64,000 bases of DNA. Origin: Saprospiraceae bacterium. Lineage in GTDB: Bacteria; Bacteroidota; Bacteroidia; Chitinophagales; Saprospiraceae. A model generated the notes under the pieces. The model was not told the DNA's origin. It did not search any database and was given only the letters and a program-made list of their open reading frames with translations. Of this stretch, positions 31,088 to 40,448 are shown piece by piece. Both the position numbers and the translations under genes were made by a program. The stretch's first letter is position 1; each line of letters opens with the position of its first letter. Location: assembly GCA_016714985.1 (NCBI GenBank), contig JADKBS010000010.1:200308-264307 (forward strand). The letters are read 5' to 3'.

Positions 31088-33640
31088 TTGCCCTTGGAAC
31101 GGGGCAGCAACCTGACTTCTGAACAGGCAAATCAACTCCCAACAAGGGATGTGAAGGCATTGTCTTCGTTCAGCGCAGGCGTTTCATCTGCTGATGAAGG
31201 GGCCGAACTGAACGTAAGGGGCAGGCGCTCCGATGCGACCAATTATTACATTGATGGCGTAAGGGTATCGGGCAATTTGCCGCCAAAGCAGGCTATTGAA
31301 GATGCTGAATTCATCCAATTGGGCGTACCAGCTCCTTTTGCGAAAGCCGATGATGTCTGGGGAAATGAAATGCGATTGCAAAAAGACAGGCGGGCCGAAA
31401 ACCCTCTGGCAATGAGTAAGGCAAAAGCAAGTATGCCAGCAGCTGCGAAACCTGCCCCAGTCCCTGCAACGACTGGGTTGACCTTCCACGCCCCCCGCCA
31501 ATTCTACGCCCCCAAGTATGACGAGGAATCCGCAATCCGTAATCCGCAATCCGCAATCCGGAATGACTTCCGCAAAACCGTCTTCTTCGCCCCCAAGCTC
31601 GAAATCGGGCGAAACGGCCGGGCCACCGTCGAGTTCTACAACACCGACGCCATCAGCACCTTCCGGGCAACGGTGGAAGGGCTTGGTACCGACGGCAGCA
31701 TTGGCCGCAGTGAGCAGCGGTTTTTCACCCAGATGCCGTTCAGCATGGACGTGAAAGTACCTGTCAACCTGCTCACGGGCGACCGTTTGGCCTTTCCGTT
31801 GGCATTGACGAACAATACGGACAAAATCCTCTATGGCAAACTTTACATTGAAATGCCAAATGGCTTTTCTTTGGTAAAAAACCAGGTGGAAACCGTGACG
31901 CTCAAGCCCGGCGAAAGCACCACAATTTACCCGGAATACACGGTCTCATTGGGTGCAAAAAGCGGTGAAATGAAGGTATCCTTTGAATCAAACGGACAAA
32001 GCGATGCCTTCACACAGGCGCTAAAAGTGCAGCCCCGTGGCTTCCCCGTTGACCTTGTTTTCGGAGGGAACGACCGGGCCAAAACCTTCTCTGTACCCGT
32101 GAAAGATATGGTCGAAGGTAGCCTCTTGGCCAGCTTCACCGTACACCCCAGTGTGCTCAGCGACCTAACAACAGGAATGGAGCGGATGCTTGGCCAACCC
32201 AACGGCTGCTTCGAACAGACAAGCAGCACGAACTATCCTAACATACTGGTTTTGAACCTGTTGAAAACAACGGGCAATTCCAATCCAGCACTGGAATCAA
32301 AAGCAAACGGCTTTCTTGACTTCGGTTACAAGCGCCTAAAGACCTTTGAAATCAAGGGCGGTGGCTTCGATTGGTTCGCCTCTCCGCCAGCCCACGAGGC
32401 GCTTTCGGCTTATGGCCTGATGGAATTTGTGGACATGAAATCCGTGTATCCAGTGGAGCAGGATTTGATTGACCGCACGGCCACCTGGCTGCTCACCCGC
32501 AGGGACGGCAAGGGCGGCTGGCTGGCCAGTAAGCAGGGCGCCCACAGTTGGCAGCAGCCCAGCCCGGTCAGCGATGCCTATATCACCTGGGCGATGACGG
32601 AGGCAGGATACGGCAAGCAGGTCGGCACCGAAATTGCGAAGCTGGTAAAAGATGCCCGTGAGATGCAAGACCCCTACATCGTGGCCCTCGCAGCCAAGTC
32701 GCTACTGAACCTCGGCGACCGCCGGGCGGAGGAAATGCTGGCCATTTTGACCAAAAGCCAAACTGCCGATGGTAGCTGGATCGGCAAGACGATGAGCATG
32801 ACACATTCCACCGGAAAAAACCTGAGCGTGGAGACGACGGCGCTGGCCGCACTGGCCTTTTTGTCAAACGCCGATGCAGCAGAGGGCGGCGCTTCGGGCG
32901 TTGATATGGCCGTAGTAAACAAGGCAATCGCTTATCTTGCTGCCGCAAAAACGCAGTACGGTTTTGGCAGCACGCAGGCAACGGTTTTGGCACTAAAAGC
33001 ACTCGTTGCGAATGCAAAAAACCTAAAAAAGAACATCGGGGGCGAGGTGGAACTATACGTAAATGGTAAGTCGGTGGGCATCCGCCAGTTTACCGCCGAC
33101 GAATCCAACGCACTGGTTTTCAATGGTTTGGAACAATATTTTACTGAAGGAAAAAATGAGGTGAAGGTCAAATTCGCCAATGGCGACCCCCTACCCTACG
33201 ACCTCTCGGTGAAGTATTCTACAACGCTGCCATATAGCAATCCGGATTGCAAATTGGCGCTAAAAACAGTTTTGAGTTACGAGTCACAAGTTGCGAGTTT
33301 GGGCGAAACGGTGCGTTTGTCCACGGTTATTACCAACCGAGCATCAGAAGCAGTGCCGAATCCAATAGCCATTGTGGGCATTCCGGCGGGCCTGAGCGTG
33401 CAGCCTTGGCAATTGAAGCAAATGCAGGAGCGTAGGCTGATGGATTTCTACGAAATCAAGGACAGCTACGTGGTGTTCTACTTCCGGGGCATGGGCGCTG
33501 GCGAGGTGAAGGAGCTTCACTTGGACTTGAAGGCCGATGTGCCGGGCGAGTACGAGGCCCCTGCGTCGGCGGCATGGCTTTACTATTCCAATGATGCGGT
33601 GGTTTGGAGCAAGCCGGAGCGCATTGAGATTGGGAAATAG
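31088..33640 (+). CDS. A2M fusion, part 3: TonB-plug-like segment and thioester A2M core
   Basis: It starts with a second copy of the LTSEQ..LPTR motif leading into a TonB-receptor plug-like stretch (AELNVRGRRSDATNYYIDGVRV). The A2M domain follows (ATVEFYNTDAISTFRATVEGLGTDG). The thioester motif GCFEQ lies at 32204-32218 in an alpha-helical toroid (AALAFLSNADAAEGG...). The receptor-like MG domain ends the protein. With CxEQ intact it can in principle trap proteases covalently. In-frame heptad repeats add residues at 31527-31561, just before the A2M domain, and at 33274-33301. Confidence 0.82.
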   Translation: MPLERGSNLTSEQANQLPTRDVKALSSFSAGVSSADEGAELNVRGRRSDATNYYIDGVRVSGNLPPKQAIEDAEFIQLGVPAPFAKADDVWGNEMRLQKDRRAENPLAMSKAKASMPAAAKPAPVPATTGLTFHAPRQFYAPKYDEESAIRNPQSAIRNDFRKTVFFAPKLEIGRNGRATVEFYNTDAISTFRATVEGLGTDGSIGRSEQRFFTQMPFSMDVKVPVNLLTGDRLAFPLALTNNTDKILYGKLYIEMPNGFSLVKNQVETVTLKPGESTTIYPEYTVSLGAKSGEMKVSFESNGQSDAFTQALKVQPRGFPVDLVFGGNDRAKTFSVPVKDMVEGSLLASFTVHPSVLSDLTTGMERMLGQPNGCFEQTSSTNYPNILVLNLLKTTGNSNPALESKANGFLDFGYKRLKTFEIKGGGFDWFASPPAHEALSAYGLMEFVDMKSVYPVEQDLIDRTATWLLTRRDGKGGWLASKQGAHSWQQPSPVSDAYITWAMTEAGYGKQVGTEIAKLVKDAREMQDPYIVALAAKSLLNLGDRRAEEMLAILTKSQTADGSWIGKTMSMTHSTGKNLSVETTALAALAFLSNADAAEGGASGVDMAVVNKAIAYLAAAKTQYGFGSTQATVLALKALVANAKNLKKNIGGEVELYVNGKSVGIRQFTADESNALVFNGLEQYFTEGKNEVKVKFANGDPLPYDLSVKYSTTLPYSNPDCKLALKTVLSYESQVASLGETVRLSTVITNRASEAVPNPIAIVGIPAGLSVQPWQLKQMQERRLMDFYEIKDSYVVFYFRGMGAGEVKELHLDLKADVPGEYEAPASAAWLYYSNDAVVWSKPERIEIGK
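31527..31561. repeat. In-frame heptanucleotide repeat in the A2M gene
   Basis: AATCCGC is repeated five times (one copy ends in T, the last in G), encoding AIRNPQSAIRN. Relatives run directly from the arginine-rich linker into VFFAP-type sequence here, so the repeat looks inserted at a domain boundary. Confidence 0.8.
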
Positions 33641-33649
33641 ACAATAAGC

Positions 33650-33743
33650 CCCGGTAGTAATGGCCTTTAGGCCGTCATGTCTAAGCCCTTTAGGGCGGCG
33701 TAAACGCCTTTGACGGTACAGCCTAAAGGCCATTACTACCGGG
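33650..33743. repeat. Long palindrome between convergent A2M and phoD genes
   Basis: Arms 33650-33672 and 33721-33743 are perfect 23-base reverse complements, with an inner stem CGTCA/TGACG. The element fills nearly the whole 109-base gap between the two stop codons. Part of it (ATGGCCTTTAG, CTAAGCC) recurs at 10270-10361. Confidence 0.85.
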
Positions 33744-33749
33744 AATGCT

Positions 33750-35081
33750 TCAAGGCTCCGAAGTCACGGTCCTCACCCAAACCTCCTTCCCGTTCGAGTC
33801 GAAAATGCTCATTTTCATCACCCTGGCCTTCGTTGGCCCGGAAAATTCCAGTACCCCAAAGTTCTTCTGCTGCACCATAGTGCCCGCTACCCGAAGGGCG
33901 TTGGCTTCCGCGCCCGTGTGTACGCCCGAAGTTAATGGAGAAACAGTGAGGTCATAAACGGTATTGCCTGCTCGGTTTTTCATCATGCTGAGTTCTGTGT
34001 GGTGGCGGTCGCCCGTGAGGAACACGACGTTCTTAATGCCTTCATCCTCTATTTTTCCCAATAACAACTCCCGTTCTGCTGGTGCAATGTTCATATAGGT
34101 CTCATGGCCTGCATAGGTAGTGAGTACTTGCCCGCCGATGGCCACAATTTTGAATGGGGCATTACTGGCGGCCAACGCATCTATCAACCACTCGATTTGG
34201 GCTTCGCCCAAGATGGTCTGGTCGCCCGTCTTGCGCTTGTTGGGGGTACGGAAGTAGCGGTCGTCGAGAAGGAAGAAGTCAATGTCGGACCATTGGAAAT
34301 AGCTGGTGCAGCCGCCCAGCCCCGGCAGCCCAACCTTGGGGTTCGCCCAGAAATGGCCGAAAATCTCGGTGGCCATGTCCTTGTGGATGAAGCTGCGGTC
34401 GCTATCGTTTGGGCCGAAGTCATGGTCGTCCCAGATGGCGTAGTGGTGGGTGCTGGCAAGCAGTGGCTGCAGCTCAGCCAGCGAGCGGGAGTGGGTATAG
34501 CGATGGATGAAACCCGTTCGGGTGAACCAGTCCACTTCCCGCAGATAGGTATTGTCGCCGAGCCAGAGCATGAGGTCGGGTCGCTGCTGATGGATGGACG
34601 TAAAAATCTGATAATCACCGCCGTAGGGCTTACCAGGGCGGTCGTAGGCTTCCTCGTTCACGTAGGCGCAACTGCCCATTGCCACTCGGAAAGTGGGCGG
34701 GTCGGTGCGCCATTGCCAAAGCGGTTGGGTCTGAAACTCCAGCGGGTAATTGGGTTTTATGGGTTGGTCGTTGATGCGCAGCTCGTACTCGTAGCGTTTG
34801 CCGGGCTGCACCTGGTCGGCAAGGAGGTGGGCGGTAAAACCGGATTCTTTTTGGGTGGAAACGGCGTCCGTCAACAGCCGTTCTTTTGGCTGGCCTTTCG
34901 GCCAATAGGCGACCTGTACCTTGGCATTAGTCGTGGTTTGTGCCCAGAGCATGGTCTCCATCATGTCGGAGTAGCCGAGCATGGGGCCCGACTGAAGTAG
35001 GCTTTTTTGCGCCAGCAAAAAGGTGGAAGCCAACAAAAGGAATGACAGAAGCGAAGCGAAGGGTAATTTTTTCATGGCCAA
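33750..35081 (-). CDS. phoD: PhoD-like alkaline phosphatase/phosphodiesterase
   Basis: A 443-residue exported protein (signal peptide ending LLAQ) with an N-terminal Fn3/Ig-like domain and a PhoD catalytic domain. Metal-site motifs are VAMGSCAY, DLMLWLGDNTY, IWDDHDFGPND and, near the end, FLTGDRHHTE. Relatives hydrolyse phosphate esters or diesters with calcium and iron. There is no T9SS tail, so it is likely periplasmic or lipid-associated. Translation may start at the second Met (35075). Confidence 0.9.
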   Translation of the reverse strand: MAMKKLPFASLLSFLLLASTFLLAQKSLLQSGPMLGYSDMMETMLWAQTTTNAKVQVAYWPKGQPKERLLTDAVSTQKESGFTAHLLADQVQPGKRYEYELRINDQPIKPNYPLEFQTQPLWQWRTDPPTFRVAMGSCAYVNEEAYDRPGKPYGGDYQIFTSIHQQRPDLMLWLGDNTYLREVDWFTRTGFIHRYTHSRSLAELQPLLASTHHYAIWDDHDFGPNDSDRSFIHKDMATEIFGHFWANPKVGLPGLGGCTSYFQWSDIDFFLLDDRYFRTPNKRKTGDQTILGEAQIEWLIDALAASNAPFKIVAIGGQVLTTYAGHETYMNIAPAERELLLGKIEDEGIKNVVFLTGDRHHTELSMMKNRAGNTVYDLTVSPLTSGVHTGAEANALRVAGTMVQQKNFGVLEFSGPTKARVMKMSIFDSNGKEVWVRTVTSEP

Positions 35082-35311
35082 TTTTGCGGCAAAATTAGCC
35101 AGAATTGGCTGGGATGCGCTTTAATTCTAGCTGAATTAATACCGCAATGAGCAAGGCATAATATTTGCCAAGGGCAGGTTGAAAACAACTGAACAGCATG
35201 AGCAAACTTCAATCCCCTCCTTATGTCCGGGCAAACACGGCAGAGATTTCCCCGACTGCATTAGAACAAAAGCGAAAAAACGACTTCCAACTTCATGATG
35301 CAATACGTTTG

Positions 35312-36403
35312 ATGAATCCTATCCACCTATTCTCCAGCTTGAAATCATTGCCTTTTATGGGCAAGATGGCAACCGCATTGGCATTGGCGATGGTGGCAAT
35401 CGCAGGAACAGCAACTGGCCAGCAAGAGGCTCAGTTCACGCATTACATGTTCAACACGCTGGCCTATAACCCCGGCTATGCGGGTAGTAAGGAATACCTT
35501 TCGGCGGTAGCGGTTTACCGTGACCAATGGGCAGCTACAGGTGGCAAGGTGGGTTGGGAAGGAAGGCCCATCACGCAGACATTGTCCGTTCATTCGACTT
35601 TCAAAAAAAGGGTGGGACTTGGCTTGAACATCATCAACGGCAGTGCCGGAGCAAGGGAAGCGACCTATCTAAGCGGCATCTATGCTTATCGCATCAACTT
35701 CGGCAAAGGAACACTATCCGTAGGGTTGCAAGGCGGAGTAATGAACTGGCGAGCGGATTGGAGCCAGCTTGATTTCCAGCAGCCGCAGGAAATTGACAAT
35801 GCCTTCAAAACCCCAAGCCCCAGCCTTTGGCTGCCCGATTTTGGTGCAGGGTTGTTCTTTTACACGCCAAATTTCTACGCCGGTGCCTCGATGCCCCACC
35901 TTGCCAACTTTCAATTGCGCCAACTTACGCCAGCAGAACAGGGCGAAGTACGAAAATGGGCAAGGGTTCACCGCCATTTTTACTTGACAACAGGCGGTGC
36001 CATCCCCATTAAAGGAGACGACCTTGTTTTCCGCCCTTCGTTCTTGTTGAAAAGTGTTGGCCTCTTCAATAATTTCTTCCGCCAAGGCGACATCGTGCGG
36101 GAAATAGGTGCCCCAGTCGCCTTCGACCTAGATGCGGCGCTGTTCTTCCACCGAAAACTTTGGGTGGGCACTTCATTCACCTCGGCCTTCGCTGCGTTTA
36201 ACAATACCGGGCCTAAGCAGACAAGCCACACCTCCGTGGATTTCTATTCGGTTTTCCACCTCGAAAATGGCCTTAGAATCGGACTTGCCTACGACTACCC
36301 ATTGGGCAAACTAAAGACCGTCGCCACGGGGTCATTCGAGCTGATGTTAGGCTATGATTTTTACCGGGAGGTGGACAAGGCGGTGCATATCAGGTATTTC
36401 TGA
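35312..36403 (+). CDS. PorP/SprF family type IX secretion outer-membrane protein
   Basis: The mature part starts QQEAQFTHYMFNTLAYNPGYAGSKE, the hallmark of PorP/SprF proteins, followed by a beta-barrel with alternating hydrophobic strands and an aromatic C-terminus (VHIRYF). PorP proteins associate with the T9SS translocon and often have dedicated surface-protein partners. I start at MNPIHLFSSL (35312), which gives a normal signal peptide ending ATGQ; the frame is open to 35198, and 35357 is a third option. Its position next to the T9SS-dependent surface proteins downstream is suggestive. Confidence 0.88.
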   Translation: MNPIHLFSSLKSLPFMGKMATALALAMVAIAGTATGQQEAQFTHYMFNTLAYNPGYAGSKEYLSAVAVYRDQWAATGGKVGWEGRPITQTLSVHSTFKKRVGLGLNIINGSAGAREATYLSGIYAYRINFGKGTLSVGLQGGVMNWRADWSQLDFQQPQEIDNAFKTPSPSLWLPDFGAGLFFYTPNFYAGASMPHLANFQLRQLTPAEQGEVRKWARVHRHFYLTTGGAIPIKGDDLVFRPSFLLKSVGLFNNFFRQGDIVREIGAPVAFDLDAALFFHRKLWVGTSFTSAFAAFNNTGPKQTSHTSVDFYSVFHLENGLRIGLAYDYPLGKLKTVATGSFELMLGYDFYREVDKAVHIRYF

Positions 36404-36455
36404 GGTTCAACTTTTTGAGAAAATGGCAATTTAAATTGACTGAATGGCCAAACGC

Positions 36456-36489
36456 ATACGGGCGGCGACTACATGGTCGCCGCCCGTAT
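36456..36489. terminator. Hairpin terminator between convergent genes
   Basis: A perfect 14-base stem (ATACGGGCGGCGAC and its complement, loop TACATG) lies between the PorP/SprF stop and the protease stop. T-rich sequence after it is short (TTTCAT), so termination may be partly rho-dependent. Confidence 0.65.
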
Positions 36490-36526
36490 TTCATGGCTCG
36501 TCACTAACCATAGAGATCAGCCGATT

Positions 36527-39500
36527 TTAAGGGAAGATTGAACCGATACCATTGTTTAACACCCAAATATCGAAATCACTGAAATTGACCTCTCCATCGC
36601 CATCCAAATCTGGACGGACGTAACCTACGTTGCCATTTTCTGCGCCCCAGACATCAAAGTCTTGGAATTCAATTTCCCTATCGCCAAATCCGTTCATGTT
36701 GTTGCTATCAATATCCCCACTATAAATCACAGGAATTCCACCCACTATGCCTAGGTTTCCGCCATACGCCTGACCCGCCGAACCAAAATTGTAGGTAGGG
36801 CTAAAGCTGAAAGCGATGGGCGTTGCGCTCCATGTCTCTAATAAATTCCGACCTTTTATGACCAGATAATAGCTTTTCCCTACCGTAGAGGGAGGGAAAG
36901 CAGCAGCAGCAGTACCCGTGATACTCAATACGGTCTTTTTTGAAAACGCCTCTGCATAAGGGCTTATGTTCGAATGCAGTGCCACGGTGATGGTATCGCA
37001 TTGGCTGCCGTTTGCGCCAGCAACGCCACTGTTCTGCAGCACGGGCCTCATGGCGCTGCCATTCATATAGCCTTGAACGAATGTCTGAGTCAGACCAAGG
37101 TTGGCCGTACAATCGGTTATCAGCTCCAAACTCCATGTCTGCAGTGAGCCGCCATCGCCACCGACGAAATCCTGAATGGTCAACGTCCAAGTACCATTGG
37201 GTGAAGTCCCATTAAGACCTGCCAGCGCAGTCACTGGTTGATAAGTTCCGTTGATGGCATAAGGTGGAGGTGTTGCCAAAGTGGAAGAATTGCAGGTGCT
37301 CTCCAATTGGGCGGCTGTCAAGAGGGCCGCATCATCGAAAGTAGCCAGAATATGGTTCTGGGAGCACCCATCGGCAGTAGCAGGTGAGCCTGGCCGATCA
37401 AACAGCACATAGTCCACATTGCCAGGCGATTTCAAGGTTGCTTTCACATCACCAATCCAAGTGTGGTGAATCTTCAAGTCCTTTACCCTTAATCCAATGA
37501 TATTGCCGTTTACACCTGCAAGGGTAAGAGTTGAAGTGACGGTGGGGGTGCCTGAACCCGAAATGACGATTGGCACATTGGTGCTTGCCGTTGTTTGTGT
37601 GCAGCCAGTGGTGAAGCTGAATATGGCAGACCAAGGCCCATTGCAACTACTTACCCCCCTTACCCTCCAAAAATAAGTAGTGGTAGCGATCAATGGGCTT
37701 GTAACCGCATAGCTGGTGGCGGTAAGTCCAGTTGCATCAATAACGGTGCTTGGGAAACTGCTGCTCGTGGAAACTTGCAATTGGTAGGTGCTGGCATTGG
37801 CAGCCGTGCCCCAAGTAAAAGTAGGTGAAGTCGTTATGGACGGTGCATTATTGACGGGTAAAGTGAGCGAGGGCGAGCCTGGTGTGGCATTAACGGTCAA
37901 TGCCACATTCCGGTTGATAGTCAATGCGCCGCTGACCCCCGTTATGAGTGGGTTGAAACTTCCAGTTGCCGCATTGGTGGTTTGAATGGTCAACGTGGTG
38001 GTGCCTGGCACCACGACCGAACTTGGGCTGAACGTGGCGACAGCACCAGCAGGCAAATCGGTGGCGCTCAGGTTGACACTGCCGCTAAATCCCCCAATTG
38101 AAGCAAGTGTAAGGGTATAGACAGCACTGGTTGGCTTGCAGACCGTTTGATTGGTCGGGCTGGAAGTGACACTAAAACTGCTTGCCCCAGTGGTGACGGT
38201 AAAATTAGCATTGGAAATATCATAGAAGACATTGCCGTTGGCCCTAACCATGATGCGAGCTTGCGTGGTAGCTACATTTGGTATGGCAGCGATTTGGGAG
38301 CCATCATTGGGGGTTGCAACCAATAAGGTAAATGGATAAGTCAAACCACCATCAACGGACATCAGCACATCCACATTCGCACAGTTGACGGGGGCGGTAT
38401 TGGTGCTCGCCACATCCCAGGTGATGGTCTGCAGAGAGCCACCTGCCCAACTTACTGCAGTATTGGGGGAAGTTACCAAGAATGGCCCGGCTGTCCCGTT
38501 CACCGTCACCACCATATTGTCCTCCGCCGTACAGCCACCACCACCCACCTTGTTGTCACGGACGGTAAGCCTGAAATTAAGGGTGCGGGCAACACTGGGA
38601 AGGACTTCCCAAGTAGGGCTAACATTGTTGGCGACATCAACCAAACGGGGCAAATACCTTGAAGTATTTGTCGTCCCTTTGAAAGAGCGGAACACTGGGC
38701 CTGTGGTTTGTGTGGAAGTTGGGCTGGTTCCACTGGCGGCACCAAGGTCCATCTGTTCCCAAGTGTAGGTCAGAACGTCGCCAGGGTTTGGGTCAGTGCC
38801 TACTCCAGTAAGTAGGAACGGGGTGGAGCGGGGAATGGTGTAATCTAAACCAGCACTGGCTGTTGGTGCACTGTTGACATTGCTATTGACTGAACAACTG
38901 TTCCCACTTCCTGTGACGAATGATGCCATCTCTTGAACACTGATTGCATGGAAATAATCATCCGAATTAGGCTGAACATTGGTGGGTGAGCAAATGCCAG
39001 CGTAGCTCATGATGGTAGATCCGCTCCCCGGTTCATACGCTGTGGAAGCATTTCTATTGCCACCGCAACAACTTGAGGCGTTACTATTAAAAGTATGGTT
39101 TCCAGCAAATTGGTGCCCCATCTCATGGGCCACGTAGTCAATGTCAAAGGCGTCGCCGATTGGAGCACCGCTACCCGTAACGCCCCGTGCTTTATTGCCG
39201 TTGGAACAAACTACGCCCAAGCCTGCTACGCCGCCCCCACCTGTCGAGAATACGTGACCAATATCATAATTAGCACTGCCAATGAATGCGTTATTGTCAC
39301 AGGTGGTTTGATTTTGCCCCAGCATCGCAACGCCATCTGTGTTCGTATAGGGGTCGGTGGCCGCATTCAAAAAAATGATATTGTTGTTGTTTCCCACGAT
39401 AGTCATGCGCACAGAGACTTCCCGTTCAAAAACACCATTCACCCTCGTCATGGTTGTGGTCATAGCCGAAGCTACCAGTGGCACGGTACCGCCGTGGAAT

Positions 39501-40156
39501 GCGGCATACTCACCGGTACATGCAAGGGCAAGGCGATAGTTACGAAAAACGCAGTCGCCCGCCATCTTCGCTGGGTCAGCAGGTGCTGGCTTGTAGTCAT
39601 GCGCTATCTCATCGAAATGACAGGCCCAGGGTTCCGTTTTTTGGGAATCTTTGCGGTAATAAACCTGGTAGTTGTCCAAATCCTCCGTAGAATAGGGGTC
39701 AATAAAGACCGTACTATGCGCTGAGCTGCTCACCATGCCGTGGAAACCCCTCAGTGTAAAGTCCCCCCTGAAATAGGCCGTTGGGTCCTCAATACCAATC
39801 CCTGCATAAGACCTTATATCCGGGAATTGAGCCTGCAGGTCAGGGTGCATGACCGGGGCTTCATAAATTCGGAAGCGTTGGAAATTGCCATCCGGCATGG
39901 GCAGTTCCACGATAATGGTCACTTTTTCAGCATCTTCGGTATGCCAAAGCGGCGACTTGGCTAACATGGCCTTCATTGCTTTCACATCCAACGATGCGGT
40001 CAAATAATTTTGAGGGGTAATCTGCCTTTTTTGGCTTTTGGTGGTAAGGCCAGCCTCGGAAATGAATTTCCAAGGATTAGTCGTTTGAGCCAAGGAAAAG
40101 GAGAAAGCGATGGCGATTAGGCAAATGGTGAATGACGCTTTCCTGAAATTTAGCAT
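36527..40156 (-). CDS. Secreted reprolysin-like metalloprotease with dockerin-like tail
   Basis: The 1,209-residue protein has a signal peptide (to SLAQ, residue 24), a propeptide-like region (~30-190) and a metzincin catalytic domain. The zinc motif is HEMGHQFAGNH (H344, E345, H348, H354) and the Met-turn is STIMSYAG. Then come Ig/Fn3-like domains, a proprotein-convertase P-like domain (about 37,100-37,560: GLRVKDLKIHHTWIGDVKATL) and the C-terminal module QGYMNGSAMRPVLQNSGVAG ... YSGDID. It ends in two dockerin-like calcium loops (NGFGDREIEFQDFD; DLDGDGEVNFSDFD). The same end module closes the three giant proteins further right. No T9SS sorting domain follows. Confidence 0.85.
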   Translation of the reverse strand: MLNFRKASFTICLIAIAFSFSLAQTTNPWKFISEAGLTTKSQKRQITPQNYLTASLDVKAMKAMLAKSPLWHTEDAEKVTIIVELPMPDGNFQRFRIYEAPVMHPDLQAQFPDIRSYAGIGIEDPTAYFRGDFTLRGFHGMVSSSAHSTVFIDPYSTEDLDNYQVYYRKDSQKTEPWACHFDEIAHDYKPAPADPAKMAGDCVFRNYRLALACTGEYAAFHGGTVPLVASAMTTTMTRVNGVFEREVSVRMTIVGNNNNIIFLNAATDPYTNTDGVAMLGQNQTTCDNNAFIGSANYDIGHVFSTGGGGVAGLGVVCSNGNKARGVTGSGAPIGDAFDIDYVAHEMGHQFAGNHTFNSNASSCCGGNRNASTAYEPGSGSTIMSYAGICSPTNVQPNSDDYFHAISVQEMASFVTGSGNSCSVNSNVNSAPTASAGLDYTIPRSTPFLLTGVGTDPNPGDVLTYTWEQMDLGAASGTSPTSTQTTGPVFRSFKGTTNTSRYLPRLVDVANNVSPTWEVLPSVARTLNFRLTVRDNKVGGGGCTAEDNMVVTVNGTAGPFLVTSPNTAVSWAGGSLQTITWDVASTNTAPVNCANVDVLMSVDGGLTYPFTLLVATPNDGSQIAAIPNVATTQARIMVRANGNVFYDISNANFTVTTGASSFSVTSSPTNQTVCKPTSAVYTLTLASIGGFSGSVNLSATDLPAGAVATFSPSSVVVPGTTTLTIQTTNAATGSFNPLITGVSGALTINRNVALTVNATPGSPSLTLPVNNAPSITTSPTFTWGTAANASTYQLQVSTSSSFPSTVIDATGLTATSYAVTSPLIATTTYFWRVRGVSSCNGPWSAIFSFTTGCTQTTASTNVPIVISGSGTPTVTSTLTLAGVNGNIIGLRVKDLKIHHTWIGDVKATLKSPGNVDYVLFDRPGSPATADGCSQNHILATFDDAALLTAAQLESTCNSSTLATPPPYAINGTYQPVTALAGLNGTSPNGTWTLTIQDFVGGDGGSLQTWSLELITDCTANLGLTQTFVQGYMNGSAMRPVLQNSGVAGANGSQCDTITVALHSNISPYAEAFSKKTVLSITGTAAAAFPPSTVGKSYYLVIKGRNLLETWSATPIAFSFSPTYNFGSAGQAYGGNLGIVGGIPVIYSGDIDSNNMNGFGDREIEFQDFDVWGAENGNVGYVRPDLDGDGEVNFSDFDIWVLNNGIGSIFP

Positions 40157-40394
40157 GGTGGTAAATATTTGTTTGATTCAAAAATAATTATCAAGCCAAG
40201 GGCTAATTAAGTTAATACCTTACGCTAAGCAAGTAGCTTTTATGCTTAATTAGGCCATGACAAATTTGATACATGAATTTTTAAAGAAAGCCCCAATAAC
40301 GGCTGAATCTTTCTATTTGGCGAGAATTGGGTGTTTACACCTACAAAATTAGGTTTTTCTTCTAAGCATTTTTTAATCTAAAACAAAAAAATGT

Positions 40395-40430
40395 AAAAGC
40401 CCTTGGCATTTAGCAATACCAAGGGCTTTT
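40395..40430 (-). terminator. Intrinsic terminator after the first cohesin-like gene
   Basis: A perfect 12-base stem (AAAAGCCCTTGG and its complement) lies 19 bases past the stop of the gene ending at 40449, followed on the minus strand by T-rich sequence. It separates the giant/anchor cluster from the protease gene. The rest of 40157-40394 holds nothing I recognise. Confidence 0.8.
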
Positions 40431-40448
40431 GAAAAGGACGCAAGTTCT

